From CAYLJJ01 sp964384025 (lineage in GTDB: Bacteria > Myxococcota_A > Bradymonadia > UBA7976 > UBA1532): a stretch of DNA of 37,187 nucleotides. The notes beneath the pieces are model-generated. The model saw only the letters and a list, made by a program, of their open reading frames with translations. It made no database searches and had not been told where the DNA came from. The stretch covers positions 1 to 37,187 of the forward strand of contig CAYLJJ010000074.1 in the NCBI GenBank assembly GCA_964384025.1, in the 5' to 3' direction. Positions 25,442-32,947 of the stretch are shown piece by piece. Both the position numbers and the translations under genes were made by a program. Each line of letters opens with the position of its first letter. Positions within the stretch are counted from its first letter, which is position 1.

Positions 25442-26190
25442 GAACTCTCTCCTTCAGAGCAGCAGGGGCAATCAGGATCAGCTTGGACCTCCAAATCGAG
25501 CAGCTCTCTATGCCAGGGATCAAAGCTGAGGAGACGAGGGCGAGGCTGAGCTTGTCCTCCCAGCAGCTTGAGGGCTTCAGTCGCCTGCAAAGCACCCAAT
25601 AGGCAGGGGAGGGTGTTTAGGACAGCGGACGGCGCTGTCGCTGAAGGGGGCAACTCAGGGAAGAGGCAGCGCCAGCAGGGACCCCCAGGCAGGAAGGTCA
25701 TCAGCATCCCTTGACTCTCCTGTAAGCCTCCATAGATCCAAGGAAGCCCCGCTTGCAAGCAGCGCTCATTGATCAGCGCACGGCTTTCCAGCTGATCGCA
25801 GGCGTCGATGAGCAGATCAACCCCCTCCATCAGCGCCTCGGCGCTCTCCGCCTCAAAGCGACCTACCCGCGCCTCGATCTTCAGCTCGCTGTTGATCCTC
25901 CTGAGACGGCGCGCGGCGATGAGGACCTTGGGGGCTCCTCCAAGATCTCGTTCGTCGTAGAGGAGCTGACGGTGCAAATTGTGTAAGGCTACGCAGTCTC
26001 CATCCACGAGGCGAAGATAGCCTAAGCCTGCGCGAACCAGGAGCTGAGCGACGCTGGAACCCAAACCTCCACAACCCACAAGGAGCACGCTGGAGCGGGC
26101 CAAGCGCTCCTGCTCCTTGGCCCCCCAATCTGGAAGCGTCAGTTGACGAAGATAGCGCTGAGATCTCGGCTCAGATCTCTTGGATTTCAA
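25438..26190 (-). CDS. ThiF/MoeB/HesA-family adenylyltransferase (E1-like)
   Basis: About 250 residues. This enzyme activates the C-terminal glycine of MoaD/ThiS carriers by adenylation. It shows the nucleotide-binding loop LLVGCGGLGSS (about 36-46), VDGDCVALHNLHRQLLY with the conserved Asn/Arg, DLLIDACD, and two zinc-binding CxxC pairs (PCWRC at ~172-175, CPCC at ~241-244). No rhodanese domain is attached, so it is like bacterial MoeB/ThiF. Start choice: TTG 26190 has AGGGGG about 8-9 nt upstream and places RYLRQL near the N-terminus as in relatives; ATG 26223 is the alternative, with no Shine-Dalgarno and a longer overlap (53 bp) with the lipoprotein gene upstream. It is coupled to the carrier gene downstream. 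Confidence 0.88.
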   Translation of the reverse strand: MKSKRSEPRSQRYLRQLTLPDWGAKEQERLARSSVLLVGCGGLGSSVAQLLVRAGLGYLRLVDGDCVALHNLHRQLLYDERDLGGAPKVLIAARRLRRINSELKIEARVGRFEAESAEALMEGVDLLIDACDQLESRALINERCLQAGLPWIYGGLQESQGMLMTFLPGGPCWRCLFPELPPSATAPSAVLNTLPCLLGALQATEALKLLGGQAQPRPRLLSFDPWHRELLDLEVQADPDCPCCSEGESS

Positions 26191-28558
26191 GGATGTAATC
26201 CCCCTGGCTCCCCTGATTCCCATCAATGACGAGGTAGTAGACGACCCCCGCTTGAACAGGAAACTCTATCTCAGAGCGCCCAGTGAATAAGCCATAGTCG
26301 TCATTACAGGCCACCTCTTGTTCCAGATCACAATCAGCCAGAGCGTAGAGCACAGTGTCAAAGTCAGAGCCCGAGGTCGATGCGAAGATGCGAGTATTTA
26401 CCGGAGAGATAAAGGCGAGGATCTGCTCTGGGGAGCCTGAGCCACCGCAGGAGCCCCCGAGGTTATCAGGAAGACCAGAGGTGCTCCCTCTATCCAATAA
26501 ATTTCTCTCTTCCAAAATTTCAAAGAGGCTGTATAGGAAGTAGCCTTCAAGGCAGGCGGCAGGGACCTCCTGCTCGTTTATATTCAGCTGAGCTTGGCCG
26601 CTGGCTCCATTGTAGCCATCTACGACTGCGAAGTACTCTCGACCAGCGTCACCCACAAAGGCGCTCCATTCTTGGAGGCCCAGGGTATCATCTTCACAAA
26701 ACAGCTCGGTGGTTTGATCCTCACAGTTTCCGCGCAGCGAGAGGAGGGTGTCAAAGCTGGAGCCTCGAGTATCCAAGGTCACGACGGAGAGGGTCTCAAC
26801 AGTAAAGGCAACGACCTGCTCTGAGCCGGTGTTCTCTTGGCAACTGTTATTCAGCTCATCGCGCCGTCCTTCGGTGGAGAAGTTAATCGAAGGCTGGTCT
26901 AGGATGAGCACATCCTGACAGCTCCCTCCCTCATCGCAGCGCCCCGCCAGACAGCTCAGCCCCTCTTCACAGTCGCCATCTTCAGCGCACTGAGCGGGCC
27001 GACAGCCGCCCTCTTCACAGATACGCCCCTCTCCACAAGCTGCATCTGCCTCACAGGAGATACAGCTGCCCGCCTCACAGAGTTGCCCAGTTGAACAGTC
27101 TCCCTCTCGGCGGCACTCTACACAGTGCCCCTCTGCGCAGAGACGATCTCCAGTGCAGTGCGAATCCTGTTCACAGGGAGCATCCACACAGCGCTCATCC
27201 TGACAGAGACGTCGCTCACCGCAATCTGTATCCTGTCCGCACTCTGGGGGCTGTTGGCAGTGGCCTCCTCTGCATACCAGCGCGCCACACTCTGAATCTT
27301 CACTACAGGGGACACAGTGCTCCTCTCGACAGAGCTGATCCCCACAGTCAGCATTTTGGAGACATTCAGGGGGAGCGACGCAGTGATTTTCTTCACAGAG
27401 CAAGGCTCCCGGGCAGTCATAGTCTTCCATACACTCTGCACTTACACAACGTTGCCCATCACAGATCTCATCTGGACCACACTGCCAGTCTTCTTCACAG
27501 CTCAGAGAGCCGATGATCTGAAAATTGAGGCTGAAAGGTCCTACTCCAAACAATCTTCCATCTACGAATATGAAATAACGAATACCTGGCTCTGCATCGA
27601 ATTCCACAACAGGACCACCTAAATCTCCACCCTCTTTATCACAGGCAAGCTCTGACATCTCGTCCCAGCAACTTGTGCGCACGAAGATGGTGAAAGGCAT
27701 GAAAGTGTTCTGAGTCTCGAATCTCACCCGCTGCGGCTCATCCACCACGAAATTATAGATCACCTCAGGTTGCAGGATCCCGCTTATGCTACAGTTCCCA
27801 GTATGCAGAGATAAGCCCCCAGTAGCATCTCCAGGGTAAGCTCCTGGTCCAGAGATAGGAATAGGACTTTCACAGCTCCCTTGGCCTCCGACCGGGTTTG
27901 GATTGGGTCCGGGCCCGATCCCTCTAGAGATACAGCTTCCCTCTTGGCAAGCATCTGAGGGTGGGCAGTGGACATCCTCGCTACAGCAGCTCTGGCCTGG
28001 AAAGTCCTCGTCCACCTCTCCATCACAATCATTATCTAGGCCATCACAGGACTCTGGCTGAGCTTCGGGGAGATCTCCTGTACAGCTCACCCCTGTACCA
28101 CCCTCATTACAGGCGTTGATGCCATTGGCGCTGCAACCATCTTGCTGAATTAAGCAGCCCATCCCCACAGGGAAGGCTTCATCGATCTCTTCATCGCAGT
28201 TGTCATCGTGGCCATTACAGCGTTCTGGAGAGGGCTCACACTCCCCCCAGACCGACTCTAGACAATGCTGAAGCCCACAGCTCTCCTCGCAGATCCGACT
28301 CGCTCCCTCCTCACATCCAGAAGCAACCGGGCTGCTGTCTTCAGGCTCGGGTTGGCTGTCTGGAACCAAGAGATCACTCACCGCCACATCTTGATAAACG
28401 GCAGCGTCTGGCCGAGGAGGAAGACGGGGTCCAGTCTCGTGCTCATAGAAGCCTATGTCACGGATGTTCCTGTCCGGCTCCTCTCCCTCGGGGCTCTCTT
28501 CAGAGCAAGCGAGCAGGGGCAGGAGCAGGGGCAGAAGGATTTTGGTCGTTACGCGCAT
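26171..28558 (-). CDS. Cysteine-rich repeat lipoprotein with MopE and PPC-like domains
   Basis: 795-residue lipoprotein (MRVTTKILLPLLLPLLAC, lipobox LLAC, C18). After an acidic, Pro-rich linker come two MopE-type motifs (CNGHDDNCDEEIDE at ~114-127; CDGLDNDCDGEVDE at ~171-184) and a PPC-like beta-domain (~226-350). Nine tandem Cys-rich repeats of about 20-23 residues follow, with first cysteines at ~354, 376, 399, 418, 440, 462, 482, 502 and 524 (pattern C-x2-[DEG]-x2-C, then C and C near the end). Two more PPC-like domains (~546-663 and 668-795) include SGSDFDTVLYALADC and GVVYYLVIDGNQGSQGDY. AGGAG lies 6 nt before the ATG. It is probably a surface-exposed, disulfide-rich stalk; binding role unknown. 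It is followed by, and overlaps, the E1-like gene. Confidence 0.9.
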   Translation of the reverse strand: MRVTTKILLPLLLPLLACSEESPEGEEPDRNIRDIGFYEHETGPRLPPRPDAAVYQDVAVSDLLVPDSQPEPEDSSPVASGCEEGASRICEESCGLQHCLESVWGECEPSPERCNGHDDNCDEEIDEAFPVGMGCLIQQDGCSANGINACNEGGTGVSCTGDLPEAQPESCDGLDNDCDGEVDEDFPGQSCCSEDVHCPPSDACQEGSCISRGIGPGPNPNPVGGQGSCESPIPISGPGAYPGDATGGLSLHTGNCSISGILQPEVIYNFVVDEPQRVRFETQNTFMPFTIFVRTSCWDEMSELACDKEGGDLGGPVVEFDAEPGIRYFIFVDGRLFGVGPFSLNFQIIGSLSCEEDWQCGPDEICDGQRCVSAECMEDYDCPGALLCEENHCVAPPECLQNADCGDQLCREEHCVPCSEDSECGALVCRGGHCQQPPECGQDTDCGERRLCQDERCVDAPCEQDSHCTGDRLCAEGHCVECRREGDCSTGQLCEAGSCISCEADAACGEGRICEEGGCRPAQCAEDGDCEEGLSCLAGRCDEGGSCQDVLILDQPSINFSTEGRRDELNNSCQENTGSEQVVAFTVETLSVVTLDTRGSSFDTLLSLRGNCEDQTTELFCEDDTLGLQEWSAFVGDAGREYFAVVDGYNGASGQAQLNINEQEVPAACLEGYFLYSLFEILEERNLLDRGSTSGLPDNLGGSCGGSGSPEQILAFISPVNTRIFASTSGSDFDTVLYALADCDLEQEVACNDDYGLFTGRSEIEFPVQAGVVYYLVIDGNQGSQGDYILEIQEI

Positions 28559-28705
28559 CTCTCTCTCCTCGGCTCGGGAAACTAAACTGGCCGCCCATCT
28601 CGATCAACAAAGGATCCAGAGATGAGCCCTTTGTGGCAACTCTGGAGCTGCTTGGCTTTAGAGATTTTAGGCCAGAGATGAGGAGCAAAGCACTGCATGT
28701 GCATA

Positions 28706-28747
28706 TGTGCAAAGTGTGCGTGCACATGTGCATGCACACTTTGCACA
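28706..28747. repeat. Perfect 14-bp inverted repeat
   Basis: TGTGCAAAGTGTGC (28706-28719) and GCACACTTTGCACA (28734-28747) are perfect reverse complements around a 14-nt loop that is itself nearly palindromic (GCACATGTGC). Pairing extends outward to about 28,698/28,755 with one T/G position and some G/T pairs. It could be a protein-binding site, an RNA hairpin or a cruciform. Confidence 0.9.
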
Positions 28748-28762
28748 TGTGCATGCACACTT
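28721..28762 (+). repeat. 21-bp tandem duplication
   Basis: Two perfect head-to-tail copies of a 21-bp unit (28721-28741 and 28742-28762), each beginning TGCACATGTGCATGC and ending ACACTT. The unit overlaps the right arm and loop of the inverted repeat and contains the palindromes GCACATGTGC and TGTGCATGCACA. Confidence 0.92.
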
Positions 28763-28766
28763 TTTT
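28748..28766 (+). terminator. Possible intrinsic terminator at end of repeat
   Basis: The 12-bp palindrome TGTGCATGCACA is followed by C and TTTTTT (28761-28766). The hairpin loop would be very small, so it is weaker than the two terminators downstream. Confidence 0.35.
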
Positions 28767-28844
28767 CGAAGGGAGTTCTACGGTTTTTAAGGGTTTTATC
28801 TCTGGAACAAAGCTTGCGTTAGTTCTCCTCCACTCTCCAAAGAC

Positions 28845-28880
28845 CTGTGCTCAGAAGAACGCTCCTGAGCACAGTTTTTT
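28845..28880 (+). terminator. Intrinsic terminator 1
   Basis: A perfect 10-bp stem CTGTGCTCAG (28845-28854) / CTGAGCACAG (28865-28874) with a 10-nt loop, followed directly by TTTTTT (28875-28880). It terminates rightward transcription although no annotated gene lies upstream on that strand. Confidence 0.75.
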
Positions 28881-28894
28881 GGGGTGGGGACTTC

Positions 28895-28944
28895 AACCCG
28901 GTCCCTGCATGTAGGGCATTCGCAGGGACCGGGTTCCCTTTTTT
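28895..28944 (+). terminator. Intrinsic terminator 2
   Basis: A perfect 14-bp stem AACCCGGTCCCTGC (28895-28908) / GCAGGGACCGGGTT (28922-28935) with a 13-nt loop, then CCC and TTTTTT (28939-28944). It lies about 50 nt before the methyltransferase start, a placement that would suit an attenuator. Confidence 0.75.
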
Positions 28945-28995
28945 CCACAAATCAGAGAGAAAGGGTTCGTTTTCCTCACGAACTTAAGCAGAGAG

Positions 28996-29754
28996 ATGAA
29001 TCCAGCAGTCGAATCGATCCTAGAGCGCAATCAAGAACTGATAGCTCCTCCCAGCCTCTCCTTCGCTGAACGTGTCTGGAATACGAACATGGAGCGTTAC
29101 CTGAAACGCCTGAGAGCGGTTCAGCTTGATGGTCTTGATCGTGTCCTTGACGCAGGCTGTGGCTTTGGGCAGTGGAGTTGGGCCCTCAGCCTCCTTAATC
29201 AGCGAGTAGAAGCCTGTGATCTTGCTTCAGAGCGCCTGCTCTTAGCGCAGGAAATTGTAAAGGCTCTGGAAGAGAGCGCACAGATCCATTTTCAGTACGG
29301 CGCCCTGGAGAGCCTGCCCTATCCCAAGGCTTATTTTGAGGGCCTCCTCTGTTATGAGGCGATCCACGCGAGCTCTTGGCGGGAGAGCTTGGCTGAGTTT
29401 TCGCGGGTCCTGCGACCCAGTGGTCGAGCTTATATCACCGCCAATGGTTTGGGCTGGTACCTACGCTATTTTCTAGAGCAACCCCGCCGAGAGCCAGGGC
29501 ACGATCCACGAATGATCGCGGCTCAAGCGCTCCTCAACACGGTCAACTATGAACGGAACCAGCCCATCACCGCTCAGGGGCAGATTATTCAGCCCGATCT
29601 CTTGGCCCAAGAGGCAGAGAGCCTGGGTTTCCGAGTCCTGGGGCAGGGTCCCGAAGGCAGCCTGGATCCGGGAAAGGCTGAGCCAGACCCCTTCTTTCAA
29701 GCCAGCTACCACGGACATATTGGCGTACATGAGATCCTCCTGGAGCGTCTGTGA
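28996..29754 (+). CDS. Class I SAM-dependent methyltransferase
   Basis: 252-residue soluble Rossmann-fold methyltransferase of the UbiE/Methyltransf_11 kind. Motif I is VLDAGCGFGQWS (about 50-61), an acidic residue ends strand 2 (VEACDLAS), and FEGLLCYEAIHASSW followed by SRVLRPSGRAYITANG corresponds to motifs post-II and III. The C-terminal third is a variable substrate region. The acceptor is unknown. Its TGA overlaps the GTG of the glycosyltransferase gene, and with asnB it forms a three-gene operon, so it may O- or N-methylate a sugar or a small-molecule product. The Shine-Dalgarno is weak (GAGAG immediately before ATG). The leader contains tandem terminators. Confidence 0.88.
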   Translation: MNPAVESILERNQELIAPPSLSFAERVWNTNMERYLKRLRAVQLDGLDRVLDAGCGFGQWSWALSLLNQRVEACDLASERLLLAQEIVKALEESAQIHFQYGALESLPYPKAYFEGLLCYEAIHASSWRESLAEFSRVLRPSGRAYITANGLGWYLRYFLEQPRREPGHDPRMIAAQALLNTVNYERNQPITAQGQIIQPDLLAQEAESLGFRVLGQGPEGSLDPGKAEPDPFFQASYHGHIGVHEILLERL

Positions 29755-31097
29755 ACTGGGTTGAAGAGGGAGAGCGTCTCTTCAATTCAGGGGATCTGCG
29801 GGCTGCACGGAGCTGCTTTGAGCGCGCTTTAGGGCTTAAAGATGATCTCCCTTCTGCCCTGAGCAATTTGGGCGTGGTGGCCTTTCAGGAAGGACAACAC
29901 CAGGAGGCAGAGAGTTGCTTTTTCCGAGCCTTAGAAACTGATCCTCTCTATCGCCCCGCCCTCCTCAATTTAGCTCCTATCCTAGAGCAGAGCAGGAGCC
30001 TGCCCAAGCTGCTCCCCTGGCTGGCTCAAGCTCTAGAAGCAGAGCCCCTTGATTTCCAACTGGGAGAGCTGCTGCTTCAGATCGTTCAGAGCCGTCCCCG
30101 TAAGCAGCGCTTGGCCTTCTTCTGTATCCCCAAGGGTGAAAATTTTATAAAGGAGATCGTCCGAGAGTTGAGCGGTCTCTACGAGGTTCGACTGTTGATC
30201 ACCCAGGGGCAAGGCCCAGAAGTAGAGGAGGCGATTCTCTGGGCAGATCTCATCTGGTTGGAGTGGGGGGATCACCTGGCCGTACAGCTCAGCCAGCAGG
30301 CGCTCCCTCCAGGAAAGCGAGTGATCTGTCGGATCCACAGTTGGGAGGCGGTAGCAGGTATCGTCGCTCAGCTCAAGTGGGAGCGAATCGATCATGCTCT
30401 TTTTGTCGCTCCCCATATTTTAGGGATCACCGAGGAGCTGGTCCCTGATCTCCACAGCCGGGTGGGGGCCTGTCATCTGATCCCCAACGGAATCGATCTG
30501 GAGAAGTTCAGCTTCCTTGACCGTGCACCAGGCAAACGCATCGCCTATCTCGGTTATATCAATTATAAAAAAGGCCCTATGCTGCTCCTCCATGCCTTCA
30601 GCGCTCTAGTTAAAGAGGATCCAGAGTTTGAGCTTCACCTGGGTGGGGTTTATCAAGATGCTCGCTATCTCCTCTATCTGAGACAGATGGCAGACCCTTT
30701 GGGGATCAAGGATAAGGTCTTCTTTCATGGTTGGATCGAGGATGTAGCTTCTTGGCTCAAGGACAAACACTATATCATCTGCAGCAGCGTCCTGGAGGGA
30801 CACCCTGTAGGGCTCTCTGAAGGGATGGCTCGGGGCCTAAAGCCTCTGATTCATCGCTTTGTTGGCGCAGCAGGGGTCTTCCCTGAAGCGCTGCTCTGGG
30901 ACAGCATCCCTGACTTTGTTCGCCTGATTAGAGAGGACTCCTATGAGCCGCGACGTTACCGGGAGTTTATCCAACGGCACTACAGCTTGGGCAAACAGCT
31001 CCTTGGAATCATGCTCCTCATCGAGGAGAGCGCGGCGCGTCTCCCTGCACTGAATTTTATGCCCCCCAAGGAGGCGCTTCGCCCATGTGTGGGCTGA
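29751..31097 (+). CDS. TPR-glycosyltransferase family 4-type fusion
   Basis: 448-residue protein. Residues ~8-85 are two TPR units (LFNSGDLRAARSCFERAL, GVVAFQEGQHQEAESCFF). Residues ~112-440 form a GT-B glycosyltransferase with HLIPNGIDLEKF, IAYLGYINYKKGP, VFFHGWIEDV and the EX7E motif in EGHPVGLSEGMARG, which binds the nucleotide-sugar donor in GT4 enzymes. There is no signal peptide, so it is cytoplasmic. It starts at GTG 29751, overlapping the methyltransferase stop (GTGA), with TGGAG 5 nt upstream. Its 3' end overlaps asnB by 13 bp. The TPR part probably recruits a partner or acceptor. Sugar and acceptor are unknown. Confidence 0.88.
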   Translation: MNWVEEGERLFNSGDLRAARSCFERALGLKDDLPSALSNLGVVAFQEGQHQEAESCFFRALETDPLYRPALLNLAPILEQSRSLPKLLPWLAQALEAEPLDFQLGELLLQIVQSRPRKQRLAFFCIPKGENFIKEIVRELSGLYEVRLLITQGQGPEVEEAILWADLIWLEWGDHLAVQLSQQALPPGKRVICRIHSWEAVAGIVAQLKWERIDHALFVAPHILGITEELVPDLHSRVGACHLIPNGIDLEKFSFLDRAPGKRIAYLGYINYKKGPMLLLHAFSALVKEDPEFELHLGGVYQDARYLLYLRQMADPLGIKDKVFFHGWIEDVASWLKDKHYIICSSVLEGHPVGLSEGMARGLKPLIHRFVGAAGVFPEALLWDSIPDFVRLIREDSYEPRRYREFIQRHYSLGKQLLGIMLLIEESAARLPALNFMPPKEALRPCVG

Positions 31098-32947
31098 GCG
31101 GTGTTTTCAATCGAGATGGGAGCCCGGTCTCTGCGCCTGTTTTGAGAGAGATGAGCGCGACCTTGAGCCACCGAGGTCCGGATGGCTCTGGGCTCTGGCT
31201 GGGAGAGGGGATCGGCCTAGCCCACCAGCGCTTGGCGATCTTAGATCTCAGCCCTCAAGCACATCAGCCCATGCTCAGTCAGGATGGTCGCTTCTGTCTG
31301 ATCTATAACGGCTGCCTTTACAATTTCCGAGAGCTGAGAGAGGAGCTGAAGGCGGAGGGCTGTCAATTTCGCAGCAGCGGAGACAGCGAGGTTGTCTTAG
31401 AGGCTCTGGCGCGATGGGGGATGGGTTGCCTTTCCCGTTTTAATGGGATGTTTGCTTTGGCGCTTTGGAATATCCAGGAGCGTCAGCTACATCTGGCTCG
31501 AGATCGCTACGGAGTTAAGCCTCTCTACTATTATGAGCGGAATCAGCAGCTCCTTTTTGCCTCGGAGATCAAGGCGCTGCTTAAACATCCCAGTTGCTCC
31601 AGGCGCCTGAGCATCCCCGCCCTGCATGAGTACTTTAGCTTTCAGAACATCTTCAGTGATGGTTGCCTCTTCGCGGGTGTTCATCTGCTGCCCGCTGGCT
31701 GTCGCCTCTCGATCAAGGCTGGAGGAGCAGTTCAACAGATCCGCTACTGGGACTATCACTTCCAAGATGATCCTAAGTTGGGAGAGCAGGAGTGCCAAGA
31801 GGAGCTGGCGCGGCTATTTAAGCAGGCGGTACAGCGGCAAACGGTCTCTGATGTTGAGGTGGGCGCCTATCTCAGCGGAGGCTTAGACTCAGGCTCGATC
31901 ACAGCGGTCTGCGCCCAAGAGGTCCCCCACTTGCGCAGCTTCACCTGTGGCTTTGATCTCAGCTCCGCCTCCGGCTTGGAGTTGAACTTCGACGAGCGGG
32001 TTAAGGCGGAGGCGATGTCCTATCGCTTCCGTACAGAGCACTACCAAGTGATCCTCAAGGCGGGAGATATGGAGCGGGTGATGCCCGATCTGGTCTACCA
32101 CCTAGAGGATCTGAGGGTAGGGCAGTGCTATCCCAACTACTATGTCTCTCGCCTCGCCAGTCGCTTTGTTAAGGTGGTGCTCTCTGGAACAGGCGGAGAT
32201 GAACTCTTTGCAGGTTATCCCTGGCGCTACGCTGCCAGCGCTCTAGGCAGCCAGACTCAAGCGGAGTTTATCAAGCGCCACTATGCCTACTGGCAGCGCC
32301 TGATCCCCGATGAGATCAGGGCTGATTTCTTTCGCCAGAGGATGGATCCAGGTTTCAGCTTTGAGATCTTTAAGGGAGTCTTTGGGGAGCAGCTCAGAGA
32401 GAGAGGCGCTCGCCCTGAAGATCATCTCAATCTCTCTCTCTATTTTGAGAGCAAGACCTTCCTGCACGGCCTCCTGCTTATGGAGGATAAGATCAGTATG
32501 AGCCATGGCTTAGAAGTGCGTCTGCCCTTCTTGGATAACGACCTTGTGGAGTTCGCTCAGCGGATCCCTGTGCGTTATAAGCTGCGCAGCTTGCACCCTC
32601 AGCGAGTGGATGAGAATGATCATCGCGGTAAGGCTCGCTCCTCCGAGGGCAAACAGATCCTCCGGGAGGTTTTAAGACGCTTTGTCCCTGAGAGCATCAC
32701 CCAAGCAGAGAAACAGGGCTTCTCCGCGCCTGATGGAAGCTGGTTTAAGGGAGACAGCATGGATTATATTCGCCGTCTGCTCTTTGGACGAGAGGCGCGG
32801 CTCTACGACTTCCTTGATCGGAGGCGGGTACAGGGGCTCCTGGAGGAACACTTCCAGGGGCGCAGCAACCGCCGTCTCTTTATCTGGTCCTGTATCTGCT
32901 TTGAGTGGTGGCTGCGGATCTTTGAGCCCCAAGGTCTAGAGCGCTGA
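31085..32947 (+). CDS. asnB: Glutamine-hydrolysing asparagine synthase-like amidotransferase
   Basis: 620-residue two-domain enzyme. The N-terminal Ntn glutaminase begins MCGLSGVF with nucleophile C2 and contains LSHRGPDGSG, LAHQRLAILDLS, YNGCLYNF (usually YNGEIYNF) and ARDRYGVKPLYY. The C-terminal ATP-pyrophosphatase domain has the PP-loop SGGLDSGS (~263-270), SGTGGDELFAGYPW and EDKISMSHGLEVRLPFLD. All catalytic elements for making an amide from a carboxylate, glutamine and ATP are present. In a cluster with a glycosyltransferase and a methyltransferase it may amidate a uronic acid or peptide rather than free aspartate; that is inference. It converges on the RNA methyltransferase gene with a 12-bp overlap. 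Confidence 0.92.
   Translation: MCGLSGVFNRDGSPVSAPVLREMSATLSHRGPDGSGLWLGEGIGLAHQRLAILDLSPQAHQPMLSQDGRFCLIYNGCLYNFRELREELKAEGCQFRSSGDSEVVLEALARWGMGCLSRFNGMFALALWNIQERQLHLARDRYGVKPLYYYERNQQLLFASEIKALLKHPSCSRRLSIPALHEYFSFQNIFSDGCLFAGVHLLPAGCRLSIKAGGAVQQIRYWDYHFQDDPKLGEQECQEELARLFKQAVQRQTVSDVEVGAYLSGGLDSGSITAVCAQEVPHLRSFTCGFDLSSASGLELNFDERVKAEAMSYRFRTEHYQVILKAGDMERVMPDLVYHLEDLRVGQCYPNYYVSRLASRFVKVVLSGTGGDELFAGYPWRYAASALGSQTQAEFIKRHYAYWQRLIPDEIRADFFRQRMDPGFSFEIFKGVFGEQLRERGARPEDHLNLSLYFESKTFLHGLLLMEDKISMSHGLEVRLPFLDNDLVEFAQRIPVRYKLRSLHPQRVDENDHRGKARSSEGKQILREVLRRFVPESITQAEKQGFSAPDGSWFKGDSMDYIRRLLFGREARLYDFLDRRRVQGLLEEHFQGRSNRRLFIWSCICFEWWLRIFEPQGLER

Larger units (their letters stand above)
28559..28995. 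promoter_or_regulatory. Divergent intergenic region with repeats and tandem rightward terminators
   Basis: This 437-bp gap lies between a leftward lipoprotein gene and a rightward methyltransferase operon. It contains a tandem/inverted repeat (28,698-28,763) and two strong intrinsic terminators (28,845-28,880 and 28,895-28,944). A small hairpin (GTTCGT/ACGAAC, 28,965-28,983) lies 12 nt before the methyltransferase ATG. Because the gene to the left is transcribed away, rightward terminators here imply either a small RNA encoded on the plus strand or a leader that attenuates the downstream operon. No protein-coding frame in it is convincing. Confidence 0.6.

Noticed and set aside
28633..28914. 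93-codon frame with His/Cys/Met-rich repeats (MCKVCVHMCMHTLHMCMHTF), and a similar one on the opposite strand
   Set aside because: The pattern is just the translation of the TGCACATG nucleotide repeats and runs through two terminators; no ribosome binding site or conserved domain.
28881..28936. tRNA-like look (GGGGACTTCAACCCGGTCCC)
   Set aside because: No acceptor, D or anticodon arms can be built around it; it is better explained as the stem of an intrinsic terminator followed by a T-run.
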